Source: an uncultured Clostridia bacterium
GTDB lineage: Bacteria; Bacillota; Clostridia; Christensenellales; Aristaeellaceae
Length of the DNA stretch: 27,828 nt
Assembly (NCBI GenBank): GCA_945877525.1
Contig: CAMDVP010000012.1
Location: 1 to 27,828, forward strand
Direction: 5' to 3'
Position numbers and translations under genes: made by a program. Under the pieces are notes generated by a model. It saw nothing but the letters and a program-made list of their open reading frames with translations. It was not told the DNA's origin and did not search any database. Of this stretch, positions 1 to 7,435 are shown one piece after another (positions within the stretch are counted from its first letter, which is position 1; each line of letters starts with the position of its first letter).

Positions 1-3
1 CGG

Positions 4-42
4 CCCCCCCCCCCCCCTGGGATCCAGGGACAAAGCCCCTGG
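4..42. repeat. Poly-C run and copy of palindromic intergenic repeat
   Basis: A run of 14 C (4-17) is followed by an imperfect palindrome, CCAGGGAC-AAA-GCCCCTGG (24-42). The palindrome matches the element at 25374-25392 with one changed base in the stem, so this is a dispersed repeat copy. It lies just after the rny stop codon and could fold in the 3' end of its transcript, but no T-tract follows on the minus strand (a G run does), so it is not a standard terminator. The length of the C run should be treated with caution. Confidence 0.6.
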
Positions 43-50
43 CGCCTCCC

Positions 51-1613
51 TTACTTTGCATATTCGGTAGACCGTGTTTCGCGGATCACGTTGACACGGA
101 TCTGACCGGGATATTCCATTTCCTTTTCGATACGCTTTGCAATTTCCTTGGCGAGAATCTTGGTACCCTCATCGGTCACATCGTCGGGCTTGACCATAAT
201 GCGCACCTCGCGGCCGGACTGAATGGCAAAGCATTTCTCCACGCCGTCAAAGCTGTTGGCAATCTCCTCCAGCTTCTCCAGTCGCTTGATAAAGTTCTCC
301 ACACTCTCGCGGCGGGCGCCGGGACGGGCCGCGGACAGCGCGTCGGCAGCCTGCACAAGCACGGCCTCAACGGTCTGGGGCTCTACATCGTTGTGGTGAG
401 CCAGGATGGCGTGGATCACATCGGGACTCTCGTGATACTTCCGGGCCAGCTCGCCGCCCAGGGTCACATGGGTACCCTCAGCCTCGTGGTCCACAGCCTT
501 GCCGATGTCATGCAGCAGACCCGCGCGCTTGGCCAGCTGAACATCCGCGCCCAGCTCGGCGGCCATCAGGCCCGCCAGATGGCTGACCTCAATGGAGTGC
601 TTCAGCACATTCTGGCCATAGGATGTACGGTACTTCAGGCGGCCCAGGAGCTTGACCAGCTCGTGGTGCATGCCATGCTGATTCGTCTCGAACACAGCGT
701 TCTCGCCGGCCTCGCGAATCTGGTTGTCCACTTCCTTGCGGGCCTTTTCCACCATTTCCTCAATACGGGCGGGATGAATGCGGCCGTCCATAATGAGCTT
801 CTCCACGGCAATGCGGGCAATCTCGCGGCGGACAGGGTCAAAGGCGGATACAATGATGGCCTCGGGGGTGTCATCGATCACCAGATCTACACCGGTGGCA
901 GTTTCCAGAGCGCGAATGTTGCGGCCCTCGCGGCCGATGATGCGTCCCTTCATGTCATCGTTGGGCAGGGCCACCACGGACACGGTGGATTCAGCCACGT
1001 GGTCAGCAGCGCACTTCTGAATGGCCAGCGCAATGATGTTGCGTGCCTTCTTCTCGCCCTCCTCCTTGGCCTTGGCCTCGATATCGCGAACCATGGCCGC
1101 CGCGTCGTGGAAGGCTTCCTTCTGCACGCGCTCGACAATGATCTGCTTGGCCTCGTCCTGGGTCATGGCGGCGATGCGCTCCAGCTCAGAGGTTTGCTTG
1201 GCCAGCAGGGCCTCGGCGTCCTCCTGCATCTTCTGGATCTCAGCCTGCTTTTTGTTCAGGCTTTCCTCGCGGGCCTCCATGTTGTCAGCCTTCTTGTCCA
1301 GGGTTTCCTCGCGTTGGATCAGGCGGCGCTCGCTGCGCTGAACCTCGTTGCGGCGTTCGCGCATTTCACGCTCGTTTTCAGCCTTTTCCCGGTCATTTTC
1401 CGCCTTGGCCTTGAGGATTTCCTCCTTGGCCTCCAGCACCTTTTCCTTTTTGTACTCATCTGCCTTGCGCACCGCGTCATCGTAGAGGTGCTTGGCATAC
1501 TCCTCCGTGCGGCCGATTTTCTTTTCCGTAACGTTTTTGCGGTAGGCTCCTCCGGCCACAAAGCCGCCGCCGGCCGCCGCCAGGGCAATCAAAATCCATA
1601 GAATCGGATGCAA
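51..1613 (-). CDS. rny: Ribonuclease Y
   Basis: RNase Y is the membrane-anchored endoribonuclease that starts mRNA decay in Firmicutes. The protein shows the full family layout: an N-terminal transmembrane helix (about residues 3-22), a long charged coiled coil (about 30-190), a KH domain with GREGRN (227-232), and an HD domain with HDIGKA (368-373) that holds the metal-dependent hydrolase site. I chose the TTG at 1613, preceded by a GGGAGG site about nine bases away, because it puts the anchor at the very N-terminus and gives 520 residues, the length of the B. subtilis enzyme. An ATG at 1718 in the same frame would add 35 residues rich in Cys and Arg before the anchor and is unlikely. The gene has its own promoter and a long leader. 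The family call is very secure; the start is likely. Confidence 0.97.
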   Translation of the reverse strand: MHPILWILIALAAAGGGFVAGGAYRKNVTEKKIGRTEEYAKHLYDDAVRKADEYKKEKVLEAKEEILKAKAENDREKAENEREMRERRNEVQRSERRLIQREETLDKKADNMEAREESLNKKQAEIQKMQEDAEALLAKQTSELERIAAMTQDEAKQIIVERVQKEAFHDAAAMVRDIEAKAKEEGEKKARNIIALAIQKCAADHVAESTVSVVALPNDDMKGRIIGREGRNIRALETATGVDLVIDDTPEAIIVSAFDPVRREIARIAVEKLIMDGRIHPARIEEMVEKARKEVDNQIREAGENAVFETNQHGMHHELVKLLGRLKYRTSYGQNVLKHSIEVSHLAGLMAAELGADVQLAKRAGLLHDIGKAVDHEAEGTHVTLGGELARKYHESPDVIHAILAHHNDVEPQTVEAVLVQAADALSAARPGARRESVENFIKRLEKLEEIANSFDGVEKCFAIQSGREVRIMVKPDDVTDEGTKILAKEIAKRIEKEMEYPGQIRVNVIRETRSTEYAK

Positions 1614-1996
1614 ACCTGTTTCCCTCCCTCTCTGCTTTTTTGACAATCTGATTGATGGCTTCAAGATCGGCGTGCAACAAGCCGTGCGGATGCATCCGCA
1701 CGGCTGAGCTGCTTTCATGATGATGGACTTCCGTCCGCTGTTTTTCCCGGCGGCTGGCCGCGCATGGGCCTGCCGCGCCTCACAAAAACCACAGGCACAC
1801 CGGGAGACTCCGGCGCGTTTCGGGGAATGAAAAACGCCCCTTCTGCGAAATTTCTATGCAGCCGACAGCCCTGTTCAGGAGGGCCGTCGCCGAAAGTGAC
1901 GCCTGCGGGAAAAAGTGCCCGCACGGCGAATCAATAGCGGGGATTCTATCGAAAACAGCCGGACGCGCGAAAACCGCACGCCTATTCAGCCGATCA
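1614..1996 (-). promoter_or_regulatory. Long structured 5' leader of rny
   Basis: From the predicted start site near 1996 to the rny TTG there are about 383 nt without a convincing gene. Read on the minus strand it contains several strong stem-loops: a 10-bp stem with a 7-nt loop (1863-1889, one G-U pair), a GCGGG/CCCGC hairpin near 1905-1922, a GGAC-GGAA-GTCC hairpin with a GNRA-type loop near 1726-1737, and a perfect 24-nt palindrome at 1681-1704. I found no RNase P, tmRNA or SRP RNA hallmark motifs. It may be a regulatory leader or may carry a separate small RNA. The structure is visible; the function is inference. Confidence 0.5.
1681..1704. repeat. Perfect 24-nt palindrome in rny leader
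   Basis: The two 12-nt arms GCCGTGCGGATG and CATCCGCACGGC are exactly complementary with no spacer. As RNA they would form a hairpin of about ten pairs closed by a tight loop, roughly 70 nt before the rny start codon. No T-tract follows on either strand, so a terminator is unlikely; a protein-binding site, RNase target or translation-control hairpin is possible. Confidence 0.55.
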
Positions 1997-2002
1997 TTTC
2001 AT

Positions 2003-2031
2003 ATTTTACTGTTATTTGACCATTCTGTCAA
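2003..2031 (-). promoter_or_regulatory. Sigma-A promoter for rny
   Basis: On the minus strand TTGACA (2031-2026) is separated by exactly 17 bases from TAAAAT (2008-2003). It lies downstream of the htrA terminator in an AT-rich patch of an otherwise GC-rich region, and predicts transcription from about 1996. Confidence 0.8.
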
Positions 2032-2061
2032 GGGCAAATCCTGTCGGGCCCTGACGCAGGC

Positions 2062-2094
2062 AAAAGAAAAGCCCTGCCGCATTGCACGGCAGGG
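2062..2094 (-). terminator. Rho-independent terminator of htrA
   Basis: On the minus strand an 8-bp stem (CCCTGCCG / CGGCAGGG, 7-nt loop) is followed by CTTTTCTTTTG. It begins 19 bases after the htrA stop codon and separates htrA from the rny promoter. Confidence 0.85.
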
Positions 2095-2112
2095 GAAAGG
2101 GATGCGCCGGGA

Positions 2113-3405
2113 TTACTGCTTCACGTTGTCCACCACGGCCAGGGTGATTTCCATGTCCACATACCGGCCCTCGGGGATATCGTCCAGGGTGGCGTTTTCA
2201 TCACTCAGCAGGTCATCAAGGCCCTCCACGCGGTAGACCTTCACCTTGATGACGTCGCCGGCGGACTTTCCGGAGATAATGCTGCTCATCTGGCTGAAGG
2301 TGGTGATGACCGTATCATCCACATCCACGATGATGTCGCCGGGCTGCATGCCGGCCTTGGCAGCGGGGCCATCGGCGTCCACCTCGTTCACATACACGCC
2401 CTTGGGCAGGGTGCCGGAGGTAATCAGCGTGCTGGACTGATTGATGTCGCTGACGGTGATGCCCATGCGGGGCTTGCCGGTCAGGTCGCTGGAAGCGGAG
2501 GCACTGCTGGATTCGTCGGGCGCAACAGTTTCGATCTTGCCGGAGAGCACATCCTCAATCAGGGGCTTGGCAGCGTTGATCGGGATGCACATGCCGATGC
2601 CCTCCACCGTGGAGCCGCTATAAGCAGAGCCGGTATACTTCAGGGTCGGAATGCCCATCAGCTCGCCGTTCACGTTGAACATGCCGCCGCCGCTGTTGCC
2701 GGCATTGATGGCCGCGTCGGTCTGAATCATGGCGTTGGTGATGGTTTCCTTGCGGCCGTACTTGTCATAGCTGGTGCTGCTCACCGCGCGGTTCAGGGCG
2801 GACACAATGCCCACGGTCACCGTGCCGGAGAACTGCTCGCCCAGGGGATTGCCGATGCAGATGGTCCAATCACCCACCTGCAGGGCGTCGCTGTCGCCCA
2901 GGGTAACGGGCTCAATGCCCAGGCCGGGGGCGTAGAGGATGGCAATGTCCAGGTTCTCATCCGAGGCCACCAGCGAGGCGACGTAGGTCACGGCCTCATC
3001 GGCACCCTCGGGGATCACGGAAACCTCCAGCTTGGTGGCGTCCTCCACCACATGGTAGTTGGTCAGCACATAGTCGGGGCCGATGACCACCGCCGAGCCG
3101 GTGGAAGCCAGCACCTCCTGCGTCTTGGCCTGACCGTTGCCGTTTCCGTTGCCATAGCCGAAGCCGAAGCCGAAGTAATTCCGGCCGCCGGTAGAGTAGC
3201 GGACGGTCTGATAGTTGTTGATGCCCACCACGCTGCCATGAACCTTGGCAATGGCGGCGGTGAAGGGGCTTTCCACCACGACGGTGGTGTTGGCAGTGTT
3301 CTCCGCCTGGGCGGAGGGGTTAAGGGTCAGCGTCAGGGCGGAGCCCAGCATGACGCATACCAGTGCGATGGCCACATAGCCGATCAGATGCTTACGCTGT
3401 TTCAT
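2113..3405 (-). CDS. HtrA/DegP-family serine protease with PDZ domain
   Basis: This is a membrane-anchored trypsin-like protease that degrades or refolds misfolded exported proteins at the cell surface. A signal anchor (about residues 8-28) is followed by the protease domain with the triad His118 (in TNYHVV), Asp153 (in ENLDIAIL) and Ser238 (in NAGNSGGG), then a C-terminal PDZ domain (about 310-400) with AGMQPGDII. The usual GNSGGP is GNSGGG here. A Gly/Asn/Phe-rich loop (about 77-92) follows the first strand, a variable region in the family. The second ATG (3405) is preferred because AGGAGG lies 8 bases before it and only 2 bases before the first ATG at 3411; it gives 430 residues. The gene has its own promoter and terminator, and follows the two-component operon, as htrC follows walRK in Bacillus. 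Confidence 0.95.
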   Translation of the reverse strand: MKQRKHLIGYVAIALVCVMLGSALTLTLNPSAQAENTANTTVVVESPFTAAIAKVHGSVVGINNYQTVRYSTGGRNYFGFGFGYGNGNGNGQAKTQEVLASTGSAVVIGPDYVLTNYHVVEDATKLEVSVIPEGADEAVTYVASLVASDENLDIAILYAPGLGIEPVTLGDSDALQVGDWTICIGNPLGEQFSGTVTVGIVSALNRAVSSTSYDKYGRKETITNAMIQTDAAINAGNSGGGMFNVNGELMGIPTLKYTGSAYSGSTVEGIGMCIPINAAKPLIEDVLSGKIETVAPDESSSASASSDLTGKPRMGITVSDINQSSTLITSGTLPKGVYVNEVDADGPAAKAGMQPGDIIVDVDDTVITTFSQMSSIISGKSAGDVIKVKVYRVEGLDDLLSDENATLDDIPEGRYVDMEITLAVVDNVKQ

Positions 3406-3436
3406 GTTCATAACCTCCTTTTGTGGTTACGGGTAG

Positions 3437-3481
3437 AGTATACGCAACAATTTTGTCCATGGAATGAACGGAATATGAACG
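3437..3481 (-). promoter_or_regulatory. htrA promoter with 11-bp-spaced direct repeat
   Basis: On the minus strand a TATACT -10 (3442-3437) has no good -35. In that place lies a direct repeat of CGTTCAT (3481-3475 and 3470-3464), copies starting exactly 11 bp apart. This geometry, tandem half sites one helical turn apart abutting the -35, is what OmpR/PhoB-family regulators use at activated promoters. The repeat is visible; regulation by the nearby response regulator is inference. Confidence 0.5.
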
Positions 3482-3521
3482 TTCCACGAAATTGGCAGCT
3501 CTTTTTCTTCAAATTTTTCCC

Positions 3522-4916
3522 TTATCCTGCACGGCGGCGCGAAAGCAGCCCGGAAAAGGCCAGCGCCAGGGCAAGGCCCGCCAGCAGGCTGAAGACTCCA
3601 GGTAGGGCCGGAGGCGAAAGCGCCAGGCACACCGCTGCCGCCCCCGCCGTGGCAATGGCCAGGGAGATGCCGCGCTCTCGCGCCGTGCCGCACAGCCATG
3701 GCCCGAGCCACGCCGCCGCGCCAAAGATCGCCAGAGGCATGCAGGCAGGCGCCGCCGCGCTTTCGGTATAGCACAAAAAACGCCATAGCCCTAAGGCCGC
3801 CGCAGCGGCCCAGATCAGGGCAAGCCCTATACGTCGGGGCGCGCTCTGCCCAGTCAGCGGCGCGGCCATCCCGGGGAGCAGCGCCACGGCAGCAGGCAGC
3901 AGCCACGCCCCCTGGGGCAGCCATGCGGCCAGGCAGAAGCACGCCAGCAACGACAGCCCTGCCCGGCACAGTCTGCCGTCCATGCGCCGGGCAGCCTCCA
4001 TGCCCGACAGCACCGGCGCGGCAAAGTCCTCGCCGGATCGGGCAATCAGCCGCAATCCCTCCCCTTCCTCCGGGGTAATCCGCAGCACGCCCTCCTTCAG
4101 CGGCGCGCAGGCTTCACAGCCCTCCGCCGTCAGCCCGGCGGCACGCAAACGCTCCAGACACCGCTGCGCTTCGGGCATCGGAAGGGCCGCCACGGTCAGC
4201 GCGCCCAGGTAGGTCAGCGGGCCGACGCCCTCCTCCGTGACGGGGGCGGTGGCATAGCCGTACACCCCGTCCGCGGGGCAGCAGGTTTTCAGGCGGTCGA
4301 GATCAACGGCTGTAACATCCCGCTCGCCGCCGTCCAGGATGCGCCGGCAGGCGGGCAGCAGCCGGACGGGCTCGGTCATGAAATAGGCCCGCAGCCCCCG
4401 GCCATCCCGGGTGACAAGGCCGGTTAGTTCCCCAACCTGTGCTTCTCCCCGCAGGGGGCAGCGGGCCAGAAATTGCTCCGGCGTGAAGCCGATGGCCTTC
4501 ATTGCCCCGCGGACGGCGCCCTGCGCCTGTTCGTCCAGCAGGGATAACGTCACTGTAGCGGCGCTGGCCAGCAGCAGCGCCCCCGGGCGCTGGCGCAGGG
4601 GCGTATCCGGCGCGGTGTCAAAGGGCAGATAGACCGCCGATACCCCCGGCGCGGCATGGAGCAGGCGCTCGTCTATTTCCACCCGGGTCAGAGCAAGCAG
4701 CGTTTCCGGCAACGCGCCGCGCAGATTGGCCGTTTGCGCTGCGGGCCAGGACCGCTCCGCCGCAAGGGTCAGCCAGGGAGCCGCCAGCGCCATGGCGGAG
4801 AGCGCCGCCAGCGGCCGGGGAAGCAGCGCCGCTCCCACGGCCATGACCGCAGAATACAGGGGCAGATACCGCCGCCATCTCCGGCATAGGGACAGCCATT
4901 CCAGCGCGCATCGCAT
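3522..4916 (-). CDS. Polytopic membrane protein with faint P-type ATPase resemblance
   Basis: I do not firmly recognise this protein. The N-terminal part has two hydrophobic segments (about residues 18-55), the centre is soluble (60-300), and the C-terminal third is strongly hydrophobic with perhaps six helices (about 320-460). The centre has stretches like the nucleotide-binding and phosphorylation domains of P-type ATPases: EPVRLLPACRRILDGG, and LTYLGALTV followed by PEAQRCLERLRAAGL, which recalls the LxxLGLxxxxDPxRxE...LRxAGI segment. The DKTGT, TGD and GDGxND motifs are all absent, so it cannot pump by that mechanism. The ATG at 4916 has AGGGGG 8 bases upstream; a GTG at 4925 overlapping the previous stop codon is the alternative. 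It is the last gene of the two-component operon, overlapping or touching the GerMN lipoprotein gene. Very Ala/Leu-rich. Confidence 0.6.
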   Translation of the reverse strand: MRCALEWLSLCRRWRRYLPLYSAVMAVGAALLPRPLAALSAMALAAPWLTLAAERSWPAAQTANLRGALPETLLALTRVEIDERLLHAAPGVSAVYLPFDTAPDTPLRQRPGALLLASAATVTLSLLDEQAQGAVRGAMKAIGFTPEQFLARCPLRGEAQVGELTGLVTRDGRGLRAYFMTEPVRLLPACRRILDGGERDVTAVDLDRLKTCCPADGVYGYATAPVTEEGVGPLTYLGALTVAALPMPEAQRCLERLRAAGLTAEGCEACAPLKEGVLRITPEEGEGLRLIARSGEDFAAPVLSGMEAARRMDGRLCRAGLSLLACFCLAAWLPQGAWLLPAAVALLPGMAAPLTGQSAPRRIGLALIWAAAAALGLWRFLCYTESAAAPACMPLAIFGAAAWLGPWLCGTARERGISLAIATAGAAAVCLALSPPALPGVFSLLAGLALALAFSGLLSRRRAG

Positions 4917-4921
4917 ATGCG

Positions 4922-6463
4922 TCACCCCCTGGATTTGTCAATCAGGCTGGGATTGAGCATGAATTCCCCGCCCCAGTACAGCCTGCCGCCCAGCTCCTCC
5001 AGCATCTCGCCGCCGAAGAAGAAGCGCACGCGCTTGACGCCAAGGGCCTCGCCCAGGGTGTTGACCATGGCGTAGCATGCCTGCTGCTCCCATTCCGCTG
5101 CCTGGGTGCCGAGCAGCTCTGCAAAGCGGGCGGACAGATGAATCAGCAGCGTATCGCCCTCAATGGCCAGACCCAGCACATCCGCATCGCCAAGGCCGTC
5201 GGGCAGCACGGGCTCCAGCCCCGCGTCCAGCTCCTGCCGGGTAGGGCCCTGCATCAGCGCAAGCAGCAGCGCCCGGGGATGCCGCGCCTGCTGGCAGGGC
5301 ATGGAACGCCGCACCCCCGACAAGCGTTCGCCGGAGGCAAAGTACAGCGTGGTTTGTTCCATGGGGAAGGCGGAAAAGTGATGGCGCTGCATCAGCCCGC
5401 CCTGGAAAATCAGGTTGCCGTGCACCGCGCTGTACAGGCTGGTTACGGGCGTGTCGCCCACATACGCCCGCACCGAGGACACGGAGGGAATGAAGGTCGT
5501 CAGGGTATAGGTCATGGCGGCCATCAGGCAGGCCATGTCGATTCCGGCAGCCTTGAGGGATTCCTGCAGCCCCACATGAAAATAGAGGTTCACCATGCGC
5601 CCGCCGTCGTCCAGCTCGGTCACCCGGGGACGGGCGGACATGAGCTGCGGCAGGGCGGACATATCGCAGGCGCCGGTCAGATACTGCGCTCCGGCAAGCA
5701 GCGCGTCCATCAGCGCCCCGGCCTGCTGGTCGGGAGACTGCCCGGCAAAGGACAGCGTGCGGGTTTCCGCGCCGATGCCCGCGCCACCCTCCAATGGGAA
5801 ATACAGCGTTGCCACCGAGGAAAGCGGCGTATCGGCAGGATTTTCGCCCAGTGGCGTGCGGCGGGCCTCCAGCTGCTCCCACAAAACGGGCAGCTCCTCG
5901 CCGGGGCGGCCTGTCTGGCTGCCCAGGGGGAGAATGTCGGTGATGTCCATGCCCACGGCCTGATCGGCCACCAGGACATTGACGTAATGCACGCCGTCCA
6001 GCTCGCACAGCGTTGCGGCCAGGGCCATGCAGACGCCGTAAAAATCCTGGCGGGAAAGCTGCAGCGCCGACGCGCCCAGATTGACCGTGCATACGCTGCC
6101 GCAAACCTCCACGGGGCTGTTGCCGTACAGGCTCAGGGAAACCCCGCCGTACAGGACGGGCGCGCCGCCTTTGCCCGGCTGGGTCAGCAGCGCCCGCACC
6201 ACGCTTTCCGCGTCGTGCCGTCCGCTGTTGAGCTGCAGGGACACATATTCGGTCACCAGCCTTTGCCTGTCCGCGCTGGGGAGATACAGCGCCACCGTGC
6301 GGGTGTGATTCAGGCCCGTGTCGCCCACCGGCGGCTCATAGTCGCCGGCAGCGGGGGGCAGCGTTTGAGCCGGAAGGGCGGAGGCCTCCAGCGTCCGGCT
6401 GCAGCCCGAGGTCATTCCCAGCAGGCTCAGGCACAATAGCAGGCAGATCAGCCGTTTCTTCAT
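4922..6463 (-). CDS. GerMN-domain lipoprotein (large)
   Basis: A 513-residue exported protein with a charged N-terminus, hydrophobic core and Cys21 in the context TSGC, which suggests lipid attachment although the -3 residue is not the usual Leu. The body shows repeated GerMN-like modules: the pattern of a strand ending in LYFP or LYLP, a helix with LLxALL, and a strand with VNLG or VNLYFHV appears near residues 55-130, 215-300 and 365-450. GerMN domains occur in spore germination proteins and in LpqB of the actinobacterial MtrAB system, usually as extracytoplasmic binding or scaffold modules. It starts 6 bases after the preceding lipoprotein stop codon, with GGAGG 11 bases before the ATG. 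It probably works with the kinase on the outer face of the membrane; this is inferred from context. Confidence 0.75.
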   Translation of the reverse strand: MKKRLICLLLCLSLLGMTSGCSRTLEASALPAQTLPPAAGDYEPPVGDTGLNHTRTVALYLPSADRQRLVTEYVSLQLNSGRHDAESVVRALLTQPGKGGAPVLYGGVSLSLYGNSPVEVCGSVCTVNLGASALQLSRQDFYGVCMALAATLCELDGVHYVNVLVADQAVGMDITDILPLGSQTGRPGEELPVLWEQLEARRTPLGENPADTPLSSVATLYFPLEGGAGIGAETRTLSFAGQSPDQQAGALMDALLAGAQYLTGACDMSALPQLMSARPRVTELDDGGRMVNLYFHVGLQESLKAAGIDMACLMAAMTYTLTTFIPSVSSVRAYVGDTPVTSLYSAVHGNLIFQGGLMQRHHFSAFPMEQTTLYFASGERLSGVRRSMPCQQARHPRALLLALMQGPTRQELDAGLEPVLPDGLGDADVLGLAIEGDTLLIHLSARFAELLGTQAAEWEQQACYAMVNTLGEALGVKRVRFFFGGEMLEELGGRLYWGGEFMLNPSLIDKSRG

Positions 6464-6469
6464 GGCGCG

Positions 6470-7435
6470 TCATTCCTCCATCCAGCCGGTCAGCATGGTT
6501 ACCGTAGCCCGCCACAGCCCGTCTTCCCGGCACAGGCGTACGACGCGGCCCTCCTGCTGCAGTTCCCGTCCCTCTTCCAGCACCGAGGCCGAAAGGGTCA
6601 GCGTGGCGCGGCTGTCATTCACGCCGCCGCCCTCCACAGAAAAGTCCGTCAGCATAGGCAGGTTTTCCATGGCTGTCACAAAATCGCGGTAGCTGATCCG
6701 CTCCGTGCCTGTGGCGGGATCGCGCCTGGCGATATACCGGTACAGGCGCTGCCAGTCCCTGCTCTGCCACAGGGAGAGCATCACCCGGGCCGTGTTCAGC
6801 GGTGAAAGCAGCAGCAATTCATCCCTCGTCATGGGGCCGACCAGTTCGGAGGCTTCAGCGTCCTCCAGGAAATACCTTGCCTGCAGCCGCAAGCTGGCGC
6901 CGCCGGATTCCTCCTGCTCCACCAGAATCTGCACCTGATCCACCTCGCAGTTTTCGGTCACGGTGGCCACCAGGCTCTGCATGCACAGCCTGCGGCGCAG
7001 CTTCTGCTCTGAATCGGATATACCCGCGTCGTCCGGGTAGCCGTCCATGATCTCCCGGCTGAGGGTCACAAACAGTGTGCGCCCACGGCTGACCGTGGAC
7101 AGCACCCGGGTGCCCGGAGGAAACAGGGCCGTGAGGTCGGAGGAATGGGAGCCCGGGCCGGAGATCAGCTCGGTGAGCAGCGACAGCTCGAAGGGCTTGC
7201 TGGGAGAATGGGTCACCTGCCGGGTTTCCGATGCAAGGTACGGCTCGTCCATATAGCGGAAGTACAGCACGGCGGTTTCCTTCACCGCCAGAGAGGCAGG
7301 AGCCTGGGCCTCGGGCAGGGCGGGATTCGTGCCGGGCACCAGAGTGGCAGTTTCCCTTTCCAGCGGCAGGGACAGGGTGGCGCAGCCTGTCAGGCACAGG
7401 CACACAAGCAGCAGGCAGGGCAGCAGCTTTTTCAT
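6470..7435 (-). CDS. GerMN-domain lipoprotein next to histidine kinase
   Basis: A 321-residue protein with a clear lipoprotein signal (lipobox LTGC, Cys18). After a Pro/Ala-rich linker comes a GerMN-like domain (about residues 50-180) with AVLYFRY, LLTELISGP, LFPPGTRVLSTV and LFVTLS, which follows the family pattern closely. The C-terminal 120 residues form a second alpha/beta region of unknown type, perhaps NTF2-like, with SYRDFVTAMENLPML. Its ATG overlaps the kinase stop codon (ATGA) and AAGGAG precedes it, so the two are translationally coupled. This order (RR, HK, GerMN lipoprotein) matches mtrA-mtrB-lpqB, where LpqB modulates the kinase. A similar role is likely but inferred. Confidence 0.8.
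   Translation of the reverse strand: MKKLLPCLLLVCLCLTGCATLSLPLERETATLVPGTNPALPEAQAPASLAVKETAVLYFRYMDEPYLASETRQVTHSPSKPFELSLLTELISGPGSHSSDLTALFPPGTRVLSTVSRGRTLFVTLSREIMDGYPDDAGISDSEQKLRRRLCMQSLVATVTENCEVDQVQILVEQEESGGASLRLQARYFLEDAEASELVGPMTRDELLLLSPLNTARVMLSLWQSRDWQRLYRYIARRDPATGTERISYRDFVTAMENLPMLTDFSVEGGGVNDSRATLTLSASVLEEGRELQQEGRVVRLCREDGLWRATVTMLTGWMEE

Noticed and set aside
393..1601. Long plus-strand open frame opposite rny (about 400 codons)
   Set aside because: It is an antisense shadow of the RNase Y gene; the composition is that of reversed coiled-coil codons and no ribosome site or family pattern supports it. The same applies to plus-strand frames opposite 4922-6463 and 9664-11184 and to minus-strand frames opposite 14269-16675 and 25767-27131.
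1614..1718. Upstream in-frame ATG of rny and a second short frame in its leader
   Set aside because: The ATG at 1718 adds a Cys/Arg-rich stretch before the membrane anchor, not seen in RNase Y. The overlapping short frame has no ribosome site and runs into rny in another frame.
1614..1996. RNase P RNA, tmRNA or SRP RNA in the rny leader
   Set aside because: The size would suit, but I could not find the GAGGAAAGTCC core, the tmRNA tag and CCA end, or the SRP GGAA/AGCAG core on either strand.
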